From Sipunculus nudus (taxonomy: Eukaryota; Annelida; Sipuncula; Golfingiida; Sipunculidae), in assembly GCA_026874595.1 (NCBI GenBank), contig CM049322.1, positions 43,708,840 through 43,772,839 of the forward strand: a stretch of 64,000 bases of DNA, given 5' to 3'. Positions within the stretch are counted from its first letter, which is position 1; every line of letters begins with the position of its first letter. The notes under the pieces are model-generated. The model did not search any database and had not been told where the DNA came from. It saw only the letters and a program-made list of their open reading frames with translations. Shown here one piece after another: positions 22,685 through 33,415 of the stretch. Made by a program: the position numbers and the translations under genes.

Positions 22685-25534
22685 CTAGGTTAAACTACCA
22701 GAAACTCTACTAAAAAAATCGCAACCACAGTTCAGCTGACCTTTGACTGGCTCAATGTCAAACCTGTACTCTTGCAGCACAAGAGTCCATCGAAGAACTC
22801 TTTTGTTATGACACTTTGAAGTTTCAATACAGCTCAAGGGCTTATGGTCGGTCTGGACAGTAAATTTTCTGCCCGCTAGGTACACATCAAACTTTTGAAC
22901 TGAGTACACTATTGCTAAGCATTCTCGTTCGATTGTCGAATAATTTTGTTCTCTGGGCAACAACTTCCGGTTAGCATATGCGACCGGATGTAAGAGTCCC
23001 TGATGCTCCTGAAGTAAAATGCTGCCTAGTCCTACATCTGACGCATCGCATCGCACTACGAAGGGTTTATCAAAATCTGGCAGCATCAATATTGGGGGAT
23101 TAGCCAGGCTGCGTTTTAACGCCCTATATGCGTTTTCCTGTGGGTCTCCCCAAACCAGTCTGTTGGGCTGTCCTTTACGCGTTAGGTCAGTTAGCGGTGC
23201 GGCTACTTCCGCATAGTATGGGACAAATCGCCTATAGTAGCCCGTCAGACCCAGAAATGCTCTTAATGCCTTCTTAGTACCTGGTCTTTCTGTTCCCTGG
23301 ATCTTTTTTAGAAAATCAGGATTGGTGGCTAAGCGTCCTGCTCCTACCTGATGTCCTAGAAATTCTAGGTTCGAATAACCTACGAAGGTTTTGCTAGGTT
23401 TCGCCGCGAGTTTGGCTTCCATTAACCGAGCTAAAACGGTCTGTAACGCGTGTAGGTGTTCCTCCCACGTTTTGGTATGAACCAAGATGTCATCAATGTA
23501 GGACACCACATTTGGGACCCCTGCCAAGACCTTCCGCATCATTCTTGTAAATACGGCCCCAGCTGTCACTAACCCAAACGGAAGGACACGGAACTGATAA
23601 TGACCGTCCGGTGTTACGAATGCCGTCTTATCGCGTGAACCTGGGGATATCGGGATTTGCCAATACCCCTTTGTCAAGTCAATTTTCGTGAAATACTTGC
23701 TACCGGCCAAATCTGAGAATAGCGTCTCGGGGTTTGGCATGGGTTCCGGGTCAAATATGACACATTTATTTATCTTGCGGAAGTCAATGACAAACCGGAT
23801 TTTCCCATCCGGCTTTGTTAACATGATACATGGAGCTGCATGTTTCGAATTCGACCTTTCAATGATGCCGAGTTCCAACATGTCACTAATTTCGCGGCGC
23901 ATCGTCTCTCGTGCGGCTTGCGGAATCGGGTACGGTTTCGTCCGAACAGGCGCTTCAGACGTCAGGTGAATTTCACATTGCGCTATGTCAGTGCATTTCG
24001 GCACGTCCGTGAAAACAGTGTGATACTGATCTAAGATCTCACGCACTTCCGAGGACTGTTTGTCAGTGAGCCTATCACTGACGTGTACATCACTTACCGT
24101 CTGAGTTTGTTTGGTGCAAGGCATTGTTTCGACGCATTCGGTGGCACCTGCCTCTACCAATTCGCGTTTCGGATTCTCAGACTCCGTCACTGGGGATCCC
24201 TCCTCGATGAGGGGTTCGGCGCACACAGAGGCTAACAGGTGCTGGGTATCCGGCTTCGCGTGATACTGTTTAAGGAGATTTACGTGGTACGTCTTAGTTT
24301 TGCCTCGCACTTTAACCCTATAGTCTACGTCACCGACCTTTCCTACCACGGGGTATGGGCCTCTCCATTGGACCATTAGCTTATTATGGTCTGTAGGTAA
24401 CAGAACCAGGACCTGGTCACCGATTTCCAGGGTCCTTACTCGTTTGCCTCTGTCGTACAGACGTTTATTCCGACCCGCCGATTTCTCTAACGCATCACGT
24501 GCGATCGCACAAGTATCGGAGAGCCTGTCTTTTAAATCAAGCACGTACTGATACGTCGTCCTAACTTCCGAGTTTGTTCCTTCCTTGGTCCACAGTTCCC
24601 GCAAAATCTTAATAGGACCCCTGATAGGCCGACCATAGAGTAGTTCAAAGGGAGAGAATCCCGTACTCTCTTGAGGAACCTCTCGGTACGCGAACAGTAC
24701 CGCATTAATGTAACGATCCCAGTCCCTGGGTCGCTCCCTACACAGGCGGTTTAACATCAGTTTGAGCGTTCCATTAAAACGCTCCACCATCCCATTACAC
24801 ATCGGATGGTAAGGGGTGGTGGTCAATTGCTTAACCGACAATAGCCTACCCACTTCCTGCATAAGTTCGGAAGTGAACTGGCTTCCCATGTCTGTTAGAA
24901 TTTCAGCCGGTACACCTACCCTTGAGTAGATATCTACCAGGGCCTCTGCTACGGTAACGGTATCTATGTTCCGTAGGGGCACAGCTTCGGGCCAGCGAGT
25001 AGCATAGTCCATTATCGTAAGAATATACCGATTGTTTGACTCGGAAACCGGAAGAATAGGTCCGATCAGGTCAGCGGCGATACGGTAGAATGGTTCCTGG
25101 ATCAAAGGCATCTTTCCTGGAGGAACGGTTCCGACTCTGCCTTTGGGGATAGTCCGCTGACATATGTCGCACGTTCGGCAAAATTCGGCTACGTCTCTAT
25201 ACATCCCCTTCCACCAGAACTGGCTACGTATCCGATCATACGTGCGATCCATGCCCTGGTGACCAGTCATGAGGGACTCGTGTCCCACTGATAAGACATG
25301 TTTTCTCAGATCGGTTGGTACAACAACCTGAGTACCCACCTTTCCTACGCCTTTCTTGTACACGTCCAGCACAAGATATCCGTTACTAATATGGAAAGAG
25401 CTATGGCCTGAACCTGTGCCATCGGCTTCCTTCCAATACGTGGACAACATCGGATCACTCCTCTGAGCTTGCGCGAATTCAATCGGACCAATGTCTATCA
25501 CTGCTTCAGAGACCTTTAATTCACGTGGCTTCTG
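22685..25534 (-). CDS. pol: Array A unit 1 Pol: integrase - reverse transcriptase - RNase H (intact)
   Basis: Open for 938 codons from the GTG at 25501, and open without interruption back to the gag stop in the same frame. Residues 68-114 form the integrase HHCC zinc domain (H74, H81, C111, C114). The catalytic core is D144 (AADLIGP), D204 (LTDMGSQF) and E240 (NGMVERFNG), a D,D-35-E spacing. A GPY/F module is at 381-383 (WRGPYPVV). RT follows at about 500-740 with KIDLTKGYWQI (D608) and YIDD at 668-671. RNase H runs from about 805 with RCDASDVG (D819), TIERECLA, TDHKPLS (D885) and a terminal D928. Integrase before RT is the reverse of normal gypsy order and is known from Gmr1-type elements. 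Expression probably needs readthrough of the UAA that ends gag. All catalytic residues are present, so this is the only unit that looks functional; activity is not shown. Confidence 0.93.
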   Translation of the reverse strand, partial: QKPRELKVSEAVIDIGPIEFAQAQRSDPMLSTYWKEADGTGSGHSSFHISNGYLVLDVYKKGVGKVGTQVVVPTDLRKHVLSVGHESLMTGHQGMDRTYDRIRSQFWWKGMYRDVAEFCRTCDICQRTIPKGRVGTVPPGKMPLIQEPFYRIAADLIGPILPVSESNNRYILTIMDYATRWPEAVPLRNIDTVTVAEALVDIYSRVGVPAEILTDMGSQFTSELMQEVGRLLSVKQLTTTPYHPMCNGMVERFNGTLKLMLNRLCRERPRDWDRYINAVLFAYREVPQESTGFSPFELLYGRPIRGPIKILRELWTKEGTNSEVRTTYQYVLDLKDRLSDTCAIARDALEKSAGRNKRLYDRGKRVRTLEIGDQVLVLLPTDHNKLMVQWRGPYPVVGKVGDVDYRVKVRGKTKTYHVNLLKQYHAKPDTQHLLASVCAEPLIEEGSPVTESENPKRELVEAGATECVETMPCTKQTQTVSDVHVSDRLTDKQSSEVREILDQYHTVFTDVPKCTDIAQCEIHLTSEAPVRTKPYPIPQAARETMRREISDMLELGIIERSNSKHAAPCIMLTKPDGKIRFVIDFRKINKCVIFDPEPMPNPETLFSDLAGSKYFTKIDLTKGYWQIPISPGSRDKTAFVTPDGHYQFRVLPFGLVTAGAVFTRMMRKVLAGVPNVVSYIDDILVHTKTWEEHLHALQTVLARLMEAKLAAKPSKTFVGYSNLEFLGHQVGAGRLATNPDFLKKIQGTERPGTKKALRAFLGLTGYYRRFVPYYAEVAAPLTDLTRKGQPNRLVWGDPQENAYRALKRSLANPPILMLPDFDKPFVVRCDASDVGLGSILLQEHQGLLHPVAYANRKLLPREQNYSTIERECLAIVYSVQKFDVYLAGRKFTVQTDHKPLSCIETSKCHNKRVLRWTLVLQEYRFDIEPVKGQLNCGCDFFSRVSGSLT

Positions 25535-27142
25535 TTAACGCCTACGTTTAGCCGCCCTTGTCTCCACTGCGGTTATCTCCGGAGCCGATTGTGTTTCTAT
25601 CTGAGAACGCACAGCATCCTCGTTGGGGGGATTCAGACAAGCTTTTACTTCCACCACGCTATCCGCGACACCGCTCACGTTACCTATGATTACATCGTAG
25701 GTCAAATTATCTATCACCACGGCTTCGGTCCTCCCGGAGAAAAATGGACACTCAACACTAATAACGGCTACTGGGTACGTCTCCTGTGCACCGTTCACCA
25801 ACCGACAGCTAACTTGCCCACCCGTGTACTGACTATCTGGCACATAAGCCTTACGCACGACAACGCACGTACACCCGGTATCACGCAGAGCAGTAATATT
25901 GGGACAACCGTTGACGATCCCATGGGAAATCGGCAACACATGTTCATCGCCGATCCGCGTAACGCCTCCCATGAACTGCTCCTGGGATTCCGCACAACCG
26001 GTGTCTGTATCCGCGTTCTCAACTACCGGTTGATCCTTATTCGCAGCGACATTTAGATCATGCGTCATAGCATGCATTACCGTTTTACGAGACTGTTCCG
26101 TGTTACGAGACTGTTCCGCAACAGGCTTCCGACATTCGGCCATCCGGTGACCAACTTCATTACATCTAAAACACCTCATCGGATTTCGCGTAGGAGTTCC
26201 GTTCTTCCGGATCTGTGACCCCTGCGGTTGGTCCCGTTTTGACTGAACCGGGGCTGAGTTTGTCTTACTCGCATGATTTCTGCGCTGTGTAAACCTATGC
26301 ATCCCGTGTGCATCAGTATAGCGCTCTGCCAAATCGGCCACGTCATTAACAGACTTGCATTTCTTTTCTTTAAGGAAGACTACTAAATCTTCGCTGCAGC
26401 AGTTGACGAACTGCTCACGAAGCATCAAATCTCTCAGAGCATCGAAGCTCTTTTCCACGCCTGATAACTTGATCCAGTTATCAAGAAAACCGCTCAGTTT
26501 GACGGCAAACTGACTAGGCGTCTCGCCTTTCCCGGGTAAACTCGAACGAAATAAATGCCGATACCCATCCTCTGTCATTCGAAATCCTTTTAGAAGGGCT
26601 GCTTTTAAACTATCATAACACGACGCATCCTCCGCCGACAATAAAGAAAAAATGTTAAGGGCTTTACCCTCCAACAAGGTGCTAAGCTGAAACGCCCATT
26701 TCGCACGTGGAAATTCCTGGCTAGTAGCCAGCCTCTCGAATCTATCGAGATACACGTCGATCCTATCAACTGACTCATCAAAAGGAGGCAGCTTCACCTT
26801 TTGAAACTGGACACGAGCAGCTTCGCCTGCCGCATCCTGGCGACCGCGATTCCCTATCCTCGCTAACTCCAGCTCATGATCACGCTCGCGCTCTCTCTCT
26901 TTCGCTAGCTCTAACTCGTGTTCGCGAGACTTAGCCGCTTCTTCACGCTCCTTTGCGCGGGCGTCCCGTTCCTGTGATTCACGCTCTCTAGCTAACGCGA
27001 CCTGCTCATGAGCAAACTGCTGTAGCTTATCTCCCATATAACCAAATGCTCTACCGCATTCTATGGCATCTTTCAACAGATCCATAGTGATTACCAACAT
27101 CACGCGAATCAATAGGTTACAAACGCGGAAACCGCAACACAA
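25535..27142 (-). CDS. gag: Array A unit 1 Gag with SCAN-like region, zinc knuckle and protease
   Basis: 535 codons, numbered from the first upstream start. The likely true start is M20 (27085), from which the sequence reads MDLLKDAIECGRAFGYMG. Residues 40-95 form a charged coiled coil rich in ERE and ELELA. Residues 117-275 are a capsid-like segment. Its last 65 residues (FLDNWIKLSGVEKSF...LREQFVNCCSEDLVVFLKE...DVADLAERY) have the SCAN-domain pattern. A CCHC knuckle CFRCNEVGHRMAEC is at 324-337. An aspartic protease follows with the active site RDTGCTCVVV (D421-T-G) and the flap-distal YDVIIGN at 482-488. The frame ends RRR-UAA, with pol in frame downstream. Known: the SCAN domain of vertebrate zinc-finger proteins derives from Gmr1-like Gag. 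Confidence 0.9.
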   Translation of the reverse strand: MCCGFRVCNLLIRVMLVITMDLLKDAIECGRAFGYMGDKLQQFAHEQVALARERESQERDARAKEREEAAKSREHELELAKERERERDHELELARIGNRGRQDAAGEAARVQFQKVKLPPFDESVDRIDVYLDRFERLATSQEFPRAKWAFQLSTLLEGKALNIFSLLSAEDASCYDSLKAALLKGFRMTEDGYRHLFRSSLPGKGETPSQFAVKLSGFLDNWIKLSGVEKSFDALRDLMLREQFVNCCSEDLVVFLKEKKCKSVNDVADLAERYTDAHGMHRFTQRRNHASKTNSAPVQSKRDQPQGSQIRKNGTPTRNPMRCFRCNEVGHRMAECRKPVAEQSRNTEQSRKTVMHAMTHDLNVAANKDQPVVENADTDTGCAESQEQFMGGVTRIGDEHVLPISHGIVNGCPNITALRDTGCTCVVVRKAYVPDSQYTGGQVSCRLVNGAQETYPVAVISVECPFFSGRTEAVVIDNLTYDVIIGNVSGVADSVVEVKACLNPPNEDAVRSQIETQSAPEITAVETRAAKRRR

Positions 27143-27769
27143 GTCACCCTATTTATACCCGAGTGTCACCGCGACACAAGCTTAACAGTTTTATTCAACA
27201 CGAAACCATCCGTGTCACAACACCGACAAACCGACGGACGACTGGTCCGAAATAAAGTCCCTAAACCGTCAACACCACCACACTGTTACGCACTACGCAC
27301 TTATGATCCCGAAGACAACTCGCGGGGTGTGAACGAAGCCTAAATACAACGCAATCACGACAATACTCAGTAATAAACCGAATCAAGCTAGTATACACGG
27401 TTACTGAACAGGAACCCGAGAAAAAACGGCGAGCGAAACGAGAATACCTTGCAATATGTCAGCAGTGTATTACCTCTAGACAAAAGACGGGGGGGGGGGG
27501 GGCAACTCACCTCGTGCTGCAGGATCCAGGTAAGCAAAACTGTTAAGTGTAGGTCCCCAATAACTTAGGATTTTAGAGCCTGTCAAGTTATACTAGTTAC
27601 CCGTAAATGATACAGAACTAATGTAATTACACATTATAACCACCATCATTTACAACGATAAACCGACTGAGCGTGTTTGAGATAAGCAAGTGAAACGTGA
27701 GCACAGGTAAGAAACTAGCATTTAATCTGAAAGTACAGAGTACAAATCCCCGGCTCTGGGCACCAATAA
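27143..27769 (-). other. Unit 1 leader with primer-binding site and homopolymer tract
   Basis: The primer-binding site TGGTGCCCAGAGCCGGGG is the complement of 27748-27765, four bases (TTAT) from the 5' LTR. The tRNA is not assigned. A run of 14 G on the plus strand (27489-27502; poly-C in the RNA) lies mid-leader. Confidence 0.75.
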
Positions 27770-28868
27770 TGTCACACGAAAGGGGTAGTGACAGACCTGT
27801 GTTCTTTTAAAGGGATTAATTTGTACTCGTACGGGCGTCAGTGGGTCGTGCTCTCGACTTGCTTCACTCAAATTCACTCAAATCAGCCTCTCAAAAATCC
27901 CATAAACGCAGTGTAAAACATTTAAGACTTTGATTACGAGACATTTACAGATAAACAGTTATAACAGATGTGTGGACTCACCTACACTTAAGATCTTTTA
28001 ACCTGCATTTAACCCTTTTGCAGTAACAAATTAATACAAACACATTCCCGTACACTGGGATTCATTAACAAGTGTAGCACGATAAAAAAATATGGTAAAA
28101 GTCCGAAGGTGAATGAGTCCCGTGGGTCAGGAATCCAGAAATCCCTTGATCCGACGCCGCAGGTACAACGTTAAGAAGCCGCCAATGTTCATCTTGGTCA
28201 CATAACAAAATCACCATACGCCGCATAGCGTACAACCACAAGTGGGCAGTCCCCGGTAAAGAAATAAAACAAGTTCACATCACACAGGTTACTTTCTGTA
28301 AGCGCTCACAACACCGAGCTGTTTTAGGAGTTTGTCGAGTACAGCTCATACAAAGTCTTGATCATCGATGCGTGACGACCATAACGTTTCATGGGAACAC
28401 AGTAGACACGTCTTAAGATACTCACGCCGGTCTGTTCGTTCACAGCCGAACTTGGACATACGTTGCCAGCTTCCCCACAAACTTGGCTTTTAGCTGGACC
28501 TAGAGGAACCGTCGTACGGGGTACACATCTCAACCATCCGACGGTCTGCGACACATGAGATGGCCTAAGGAGCCTTTCTCGAACGACTCCCCTCGGCCGC
28601 AATCTCGACTCTGCCCCCACTCAGCAGAAAAAACCTTACTTCCTGGGTTACCTAATTAATTCATGACACTCATGAATATAAATTAACTTTCACAGTCATA
28701 ACCCTCTCTGATTGGTTTAAGGCTACGCTCTCAAAATCAGGTGTCCCTGTAAAAAAAAATAAATCACCTCGACCTTTCTGGCAGAGATATCGTGTAATGA
28801 AACTAAATTCCGCTACAAATACTTCAGGCAACCACAGGCCATGAGGCTGTCACAGACCTTCTGTGACA
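27770..28868 (-). mobile_element. Array A LTR2 (5' LTR of unit 1, 3' LTR of unit 2), 1099 bp
   Basis: Same ends as LTR1. It has GTGTAAAAC where LTR1 and LTR5 have GTGTGAAAC, and CTAGAGGAACC like LTR1. One extra A sits in the poly-A run near 28752. Confidence 0.92.
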
Positions 28869-28956
28869 TACTTCCCCCTTTAAATAAATACCATAATTAC
28901 ACAGTAATTATGTTTTTATCTAATAAGCAACTCAAAGTTGAACTATGGTCTAAATT
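28869..28956 (-). other. Unit 2 3' untranslated region with polypurine tract
   Basis: Polypurine tract complement at 28871-28882, identical to unit 1. Confidence 0.8.
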
Positions 28957-31807
28957 CTAGGTTAAACTACCAGAAACTCTACTAAAAAAATCGCAACCAC
29001 AGTTCAGCTGACCTTTGACTGGCTCAATGTCAAACCTGTACTCTTGCAGCACAAGAGTCCATCGAAGAACTCTTTTGTTATGACACTTTGAAGTTTCAAT
29101 ACAGCTCAAGGGCTTATGGTCGGTCTGGACAGTAAATTTTCTGCCCGCTAGGTACACATCAAACTTTTGAACTGAGTACACTATTGCTAAGCATTCTCGT
29201 TCGATTGTCGAATAATTTTGTTCTCTGGGCAACAACTTCCGGTTAGCATATGCGACCGGATGTAAGAGTCCCTGATGCTCCTGAAGTAAAATGCTGCCTA
29301 GTCCTACATCTGACGCATCGCATCGCACTACGAAGGGTTTATCAAAATCTGGCAGCATCAATATTGGGGGATTAGCCAGGCTGCGTTTTAACGCCCTATA
29401 TGCGTTTTCCTGTGGGTCTCCCCAGACCAGTCTGTTGGGCTGTCCTTTACGCGTTAGGTCAGTTAGCGGTGCGGCTACTTCCGCATAGTATGGGACAAAT
29501 CGCCTATAGTAGCCCGTCAGACCCAGAAATGCTCTTAATGCCTTCTTAGTACCTGGTCTTTCTGTTCCCTGGATCTTTTTTAGAAAATCAGGATTGGTGG
29601 CTAAGCGTCCTGCTCCTACCTGATGTCCTAGAAATTCTAGGTTCGAATAACCTACGAAGGTTTTGCTAGGTTTCGCCGCGAGTTTGGCTTCCATTAACCG
29701 AGCTAAAACGGTCTGTAACGCGTGTAGGTGTTCCTCCCACGTTTTGGTATGAACCAAGATGTCATCAATGTAGGACACCACATTTGGGACCCCTGCCAAG
29801 ACCTTCCGCATCATTCTTGTAAATACGGCCCCAGCTGTCACTAACCCAAACGGAAGGACACGGAACTGATAATGACCGTCCGGTGTTACGAATGCCGTCT
29901 TATCGCGTGAACCTGGGGATATCGGGATTTGCCAATACCCCTTTGTCAAGTCAATTTTCGTGAAATACTTGCTACCGGCCAAATCTGAGAATAGCGTCTC
30001 GGGGTTTGGCATGGGTTCCGGGTCAAATATGACACATTTATTTATCTTGCGGAAGTCAATGACAAACCGGATTTTCCCATCCGGCTTTGTTAACATGATA
30101 CATGGAGCTGCATGTTTCGAATTCGACCTTTCAATGATGCCGAGTTCCAACATGTCACTAATTTCGCGGCGCATCGTCTCTCGTGCGGCTTGCGGAATCG
30201 GGTACGGTTTCGTCCGAACAGGCGCTTCAGACGTCAGGTGAATTTCACATTGCGCTATGTCAGTGCATTTCGGCACGTCCGTGAAAACAGTGTGATACTG
30301 ATCTAAGATCTCACGCACTTCCGAGGACTGTTTGTCAGTGAGCCTATCACTGACGTGTACATCACTTACCGTCTGAGTTTGTTTGGTGCAAGGCATTGTT
30401 TCGACGCATTCGGTGGCACCTGCCTCTACCAATTCGCGTTTCGGATTCTCAGACTCCGTCACTGGGGATCCCTCCTCGATGAGGGGTTCGGCGCACACAG
30501 AGGCTAACAGGTGCTGGGTATCCGGCTTCGCGTGATACTGTTTAAGGAGATTTACGTGGTACGTCTTAGTTTTGCCTCGCACTTTAACCCTATAGTCTAC
30601 GTCACCGACCTTTCCTACCACGGGGTATGGGCCTCTCCATTGGACCATTAGCTTATTATGGTCTGTAGGTAACAGAACCAGGACCTGGTCACCGATTTCC
30701 AGGGTCCTTACTCGTTTGCCTCTGTCGTACAGACGTTTATTCCGACCCGCCGATTTCTCTAACGCATCACGTGCGATCGCACAAGTATCGGAGAGCCTGT
30801 CTTTTAAATCAAACACGTACTGATACGTCGTCCTAACTTCCGAGTTTGTTCCTTCCTTGGTCCACAGTTCCCGCAAAATCTTAATAGGACCCCTGATAGG
30901 CCGACCATAGAGTAGTTCAAAGGGAGAGAATCCCGTACTCTCTTGAGGAACCTCTCGGTACGCGAACAGTACCGCATTAATGTAACGATCCCAGTCCCTG
31001 GGTCGCTCCCTACACAGGCGGTTTAACATCAGTTTGAGCGTTCCATTAAAACGCTCCACCATCCCATTACACATCGGATGGTAAGGGGTGGTGGTCAATT
31101 GCTTAACCGACAATAGCCTACCCACTTCCTGCATAAGTTCGGAAGTGAACTGGCTTCCCATGTCTATTAGAATTTCAGCCGGTACACCTACCCTTGAGTA
31201 GATATCTACCAGGGCCTCTGCTACGGTAACGGTATCTATGTTCCGTAGGGGGCACAGCTTCGGGCCAGCGAGTAGCATAGTCCATTATCGTAAGAATATA
31301 CCGATTGTTTGACTCGGAAACCGGAAGAATAGGTCCGATCAGGTCAGCGGCGACACGGTAGAATGGTTCCTGGATCAAAGGCATCTTTCCTGGAGGAACG
31401 GTTCCGACTCTGCCTTTGGGGATAGTCCGCTGACATATGTCGCACGTTCGGCAAAATTCGGCTACGTCTCTATACATCCCCTTCCACCAGAACTGGCTAC
31501 GTATCCGATCATACGTGCGATCCATGCCCTGGTGACCAGTCATGAGGGACTCGTGTCCCACTGATAAGACATGTTTTCTCAGATCGGTTGGTACAACAAC
31601 CTGAGTACCCACCTTTCCTACGCCTTTCTTGTACACGTCCAGCACAAGATATCCGTTAATAATATGGAAAGAGCTATGGCCTGAACCTGTGCCATCGGCT
31701 TCCTTCCAATACGTGGACAACATCGGATCACTCCTCTGAGCTTGCGCGAATTCAATCGGACCAATGTCTTTCACTGCTTCAGAGACCTTTAATTCACGTG
31801 GCTTCTG
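28957..31807 (-). pseudogene. pol: Array A unit 2 Pol, one frameshift in integrase
   Basis: Identical in layout to unit 1. One extra G in a run (31248-31252, five G instead of four) shifts the frame inside the integrase core, between the first and second catalytic Asp. The open frame is therefore split into 31774-31175 and 31278-28957. Substitutions relative to unit 1 include I2K, S39I, I141V, T203I next to the catalytic D204, and L321F. RT and RNase H motifs (YIDD, TDHK) are unaffected. Confidence 0.9.
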
Positions 31808-33415
31808 TTAACGCCTACGTTTAGCCGCCCTTGTCTCCACTGCGGTTATCTCCGGAGCCGATTGTGTTTCTATCTGAGAACGCACAGCATCCTCGTTGGA
31901 GGGATTCAGACAAGCTTTTACTTCCACCACGCTATCCGCGACACCGCTCACGTTACCTATGATTACATCGTAGGTCAAATTATCTATCACCACGGCTTCG
32001 GTCCTCCCGGAGAAAAATGGACACTCAACACTAATAACGGCTACTGGGTACGTCTCCTGTGCACCGTTCACCAACCGACAGCTAACTTGCCCACCCGTGT
32101 ACTGACTATCTGGCACATAAGCCTTACGCACGACAACGCACGTACACCCGGTATCACGCAGAGCAGTAATATTGGGACAACCGTTGACGATCCCATGGGA
32201 AATCGGCAACACATGTTCATCGCCGATCCGCGTAACGCCTCCCATGAACTGCTCCTGGGATTCCGCACAACCGGTGTCTGTATCCGCGTTCTCAACTACC
32301 GGTTGATCCTTATTCGCAGCGACATTTAGATCATGCGTCATAGCATGCATTACCGTTTTACGAGACTGTTCCGTGTTACGAGACTGTTCCGCAACAGGCT
32401 TCCGACATTCGGCCATCCGGTGACCAACTTCATTACATCTAAAACACCTCATCGGATTTCGCGTAGGAGTTCCGTTCTTCCGGATCTGTGACCCCTGCGG
32501 TTGGTCCCGTTTTGACTGAACCGGGGCTGAGTTTGTCTTACTCGCATGATTTCTGCGCTGTGTAAACCTATGCATCCCGTGTGCATCAGTATAGCGCTCT
32601 GCCAAATCGGCCACGTCATTAACAGACTTGCATTTCTTTTCTTTAAGGAAGACTACTAAATCTTCGCTGCAGCAGTTGACGAACTGCTCACGAAGCATCA
32701 AATCTCTCAGAGCATCGAAGCTCTTTTCCACGCCTGATAACTTGATCCAGTTATCAAGAAAACCGCTCAGTTTGACGGCAAACTGACTAGGCGTCTCGCC
32801 TTTCCCGGGTAAACTCGAACGAAATAAATGCCGATACCCATCCTCTGTCATTCGAAATCCTTTTAGAAGGGCTGCTTTTAAACTATCATAACACGACGCA
32901 TCCTCCGCCGACAATAAAGAAAAAATGTTAAGGGCTTTACCCTCCAACAAGGTGCTAAGCTGAAACGCCCATTTCGCACGTGGAAATTCCTGGCTAGTAG
33001 CCAGCCTCTCGAATCTATCGAGATACACGTCGATCCTATCAACTGACTCATCAAAAGGAGGCAGCTTCACCTTTTGAAACTGGACACGAGCAGCTTCGCC
33101 TGCCGCATCCTGGCGACCGCGATTCCCTATCCTCGCTAACTCCAGCTCATGATCACGCTCGCGCTCTCTCTCTTTCGCTAGCTCTAACTCGTGTTCGCGA
33201 GACTTAGCCGCTTCTTCACGCTCCTTTGCGCGGGCGTCCCGTTCCTGTGATTCACGCTCTCTAGCTAACGCGACCTGCTCATGAGCAAACTGCTGTAGCT
33301 TATCTCCCATATAACCAAATGCTCTACCGCATTCTATGGCATCTTTCAACAGATCCATAGTGATTACCAACATCACGCGAATCAATAGGTTACAAACGCG
33401 GAAACCGCAACACAA
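31808..33415 (-). CDS. gag: Array A unit 2 Gag-protease
   Basis: 535 codons, intact. It differs from unit 1 in P506S only, as far as the translation shows. The knuckle and protease DTG are kept. The same in-frame UAA follows. Confidence 0.9.
   Translation of the reverse strand: MCCGFRVCNLLIRVMLVITMDLLKDAIECGRAFGYMGDKLQQFAHEQVALARERESQERDARAKEREEAAKSREHELELAKERERERDHELELARIGNRGRQDAAGEAARVQFQKVKLPPFDESVDRIDVYLDRFERLATSQEFPRAKWAFQLSTLLEGKALNIFSLLSAEDASCYDSLKAALLKGFRMTEDGYRHLFRSSLPGKGETPSQFAVKLSGFLDNWIKLSGVEKSFDALRDLMLREQFVNCCSEDLVVFLKEKKCKSVNDVADLAERYTDAHGMHRFTQRRNHASKTNSAPVQSKRDQPQGSQIRKNGTPTRNPMRCFRCNEVGHRMAECRKPVAEQSRNTEQSRKTVMHAMTHDLNVAANKDQPVVENADTDTGCAESQEQFMGGVTRIGDEHVLPISHGIVNGCPNITALRDTGCTCVVVRKAYVPDSQYTGGQVSCRLVNGAQETYPVAVISVECPFFSGRTEAVVIDNLTYDVIIGNVSGVADSVVEVKACLNPSNEDAVRSQIETQSAPEITAVETRAAKRRR

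Noticed and set aside
25589-26056. 155-codon plus-strand frames opposite gag in each array A unit (also 31862, 38134, 44401)
   Set aside because: Antisense shadows of the gag-protease coding sequence with no domain of their own.
27748-27765. Naming the tRNA primer of array A
   Set aside because: TGGTGCCCAGAGCC looks like a primer-binding site, but I could not match it confidently to one tRNA, so none is named.
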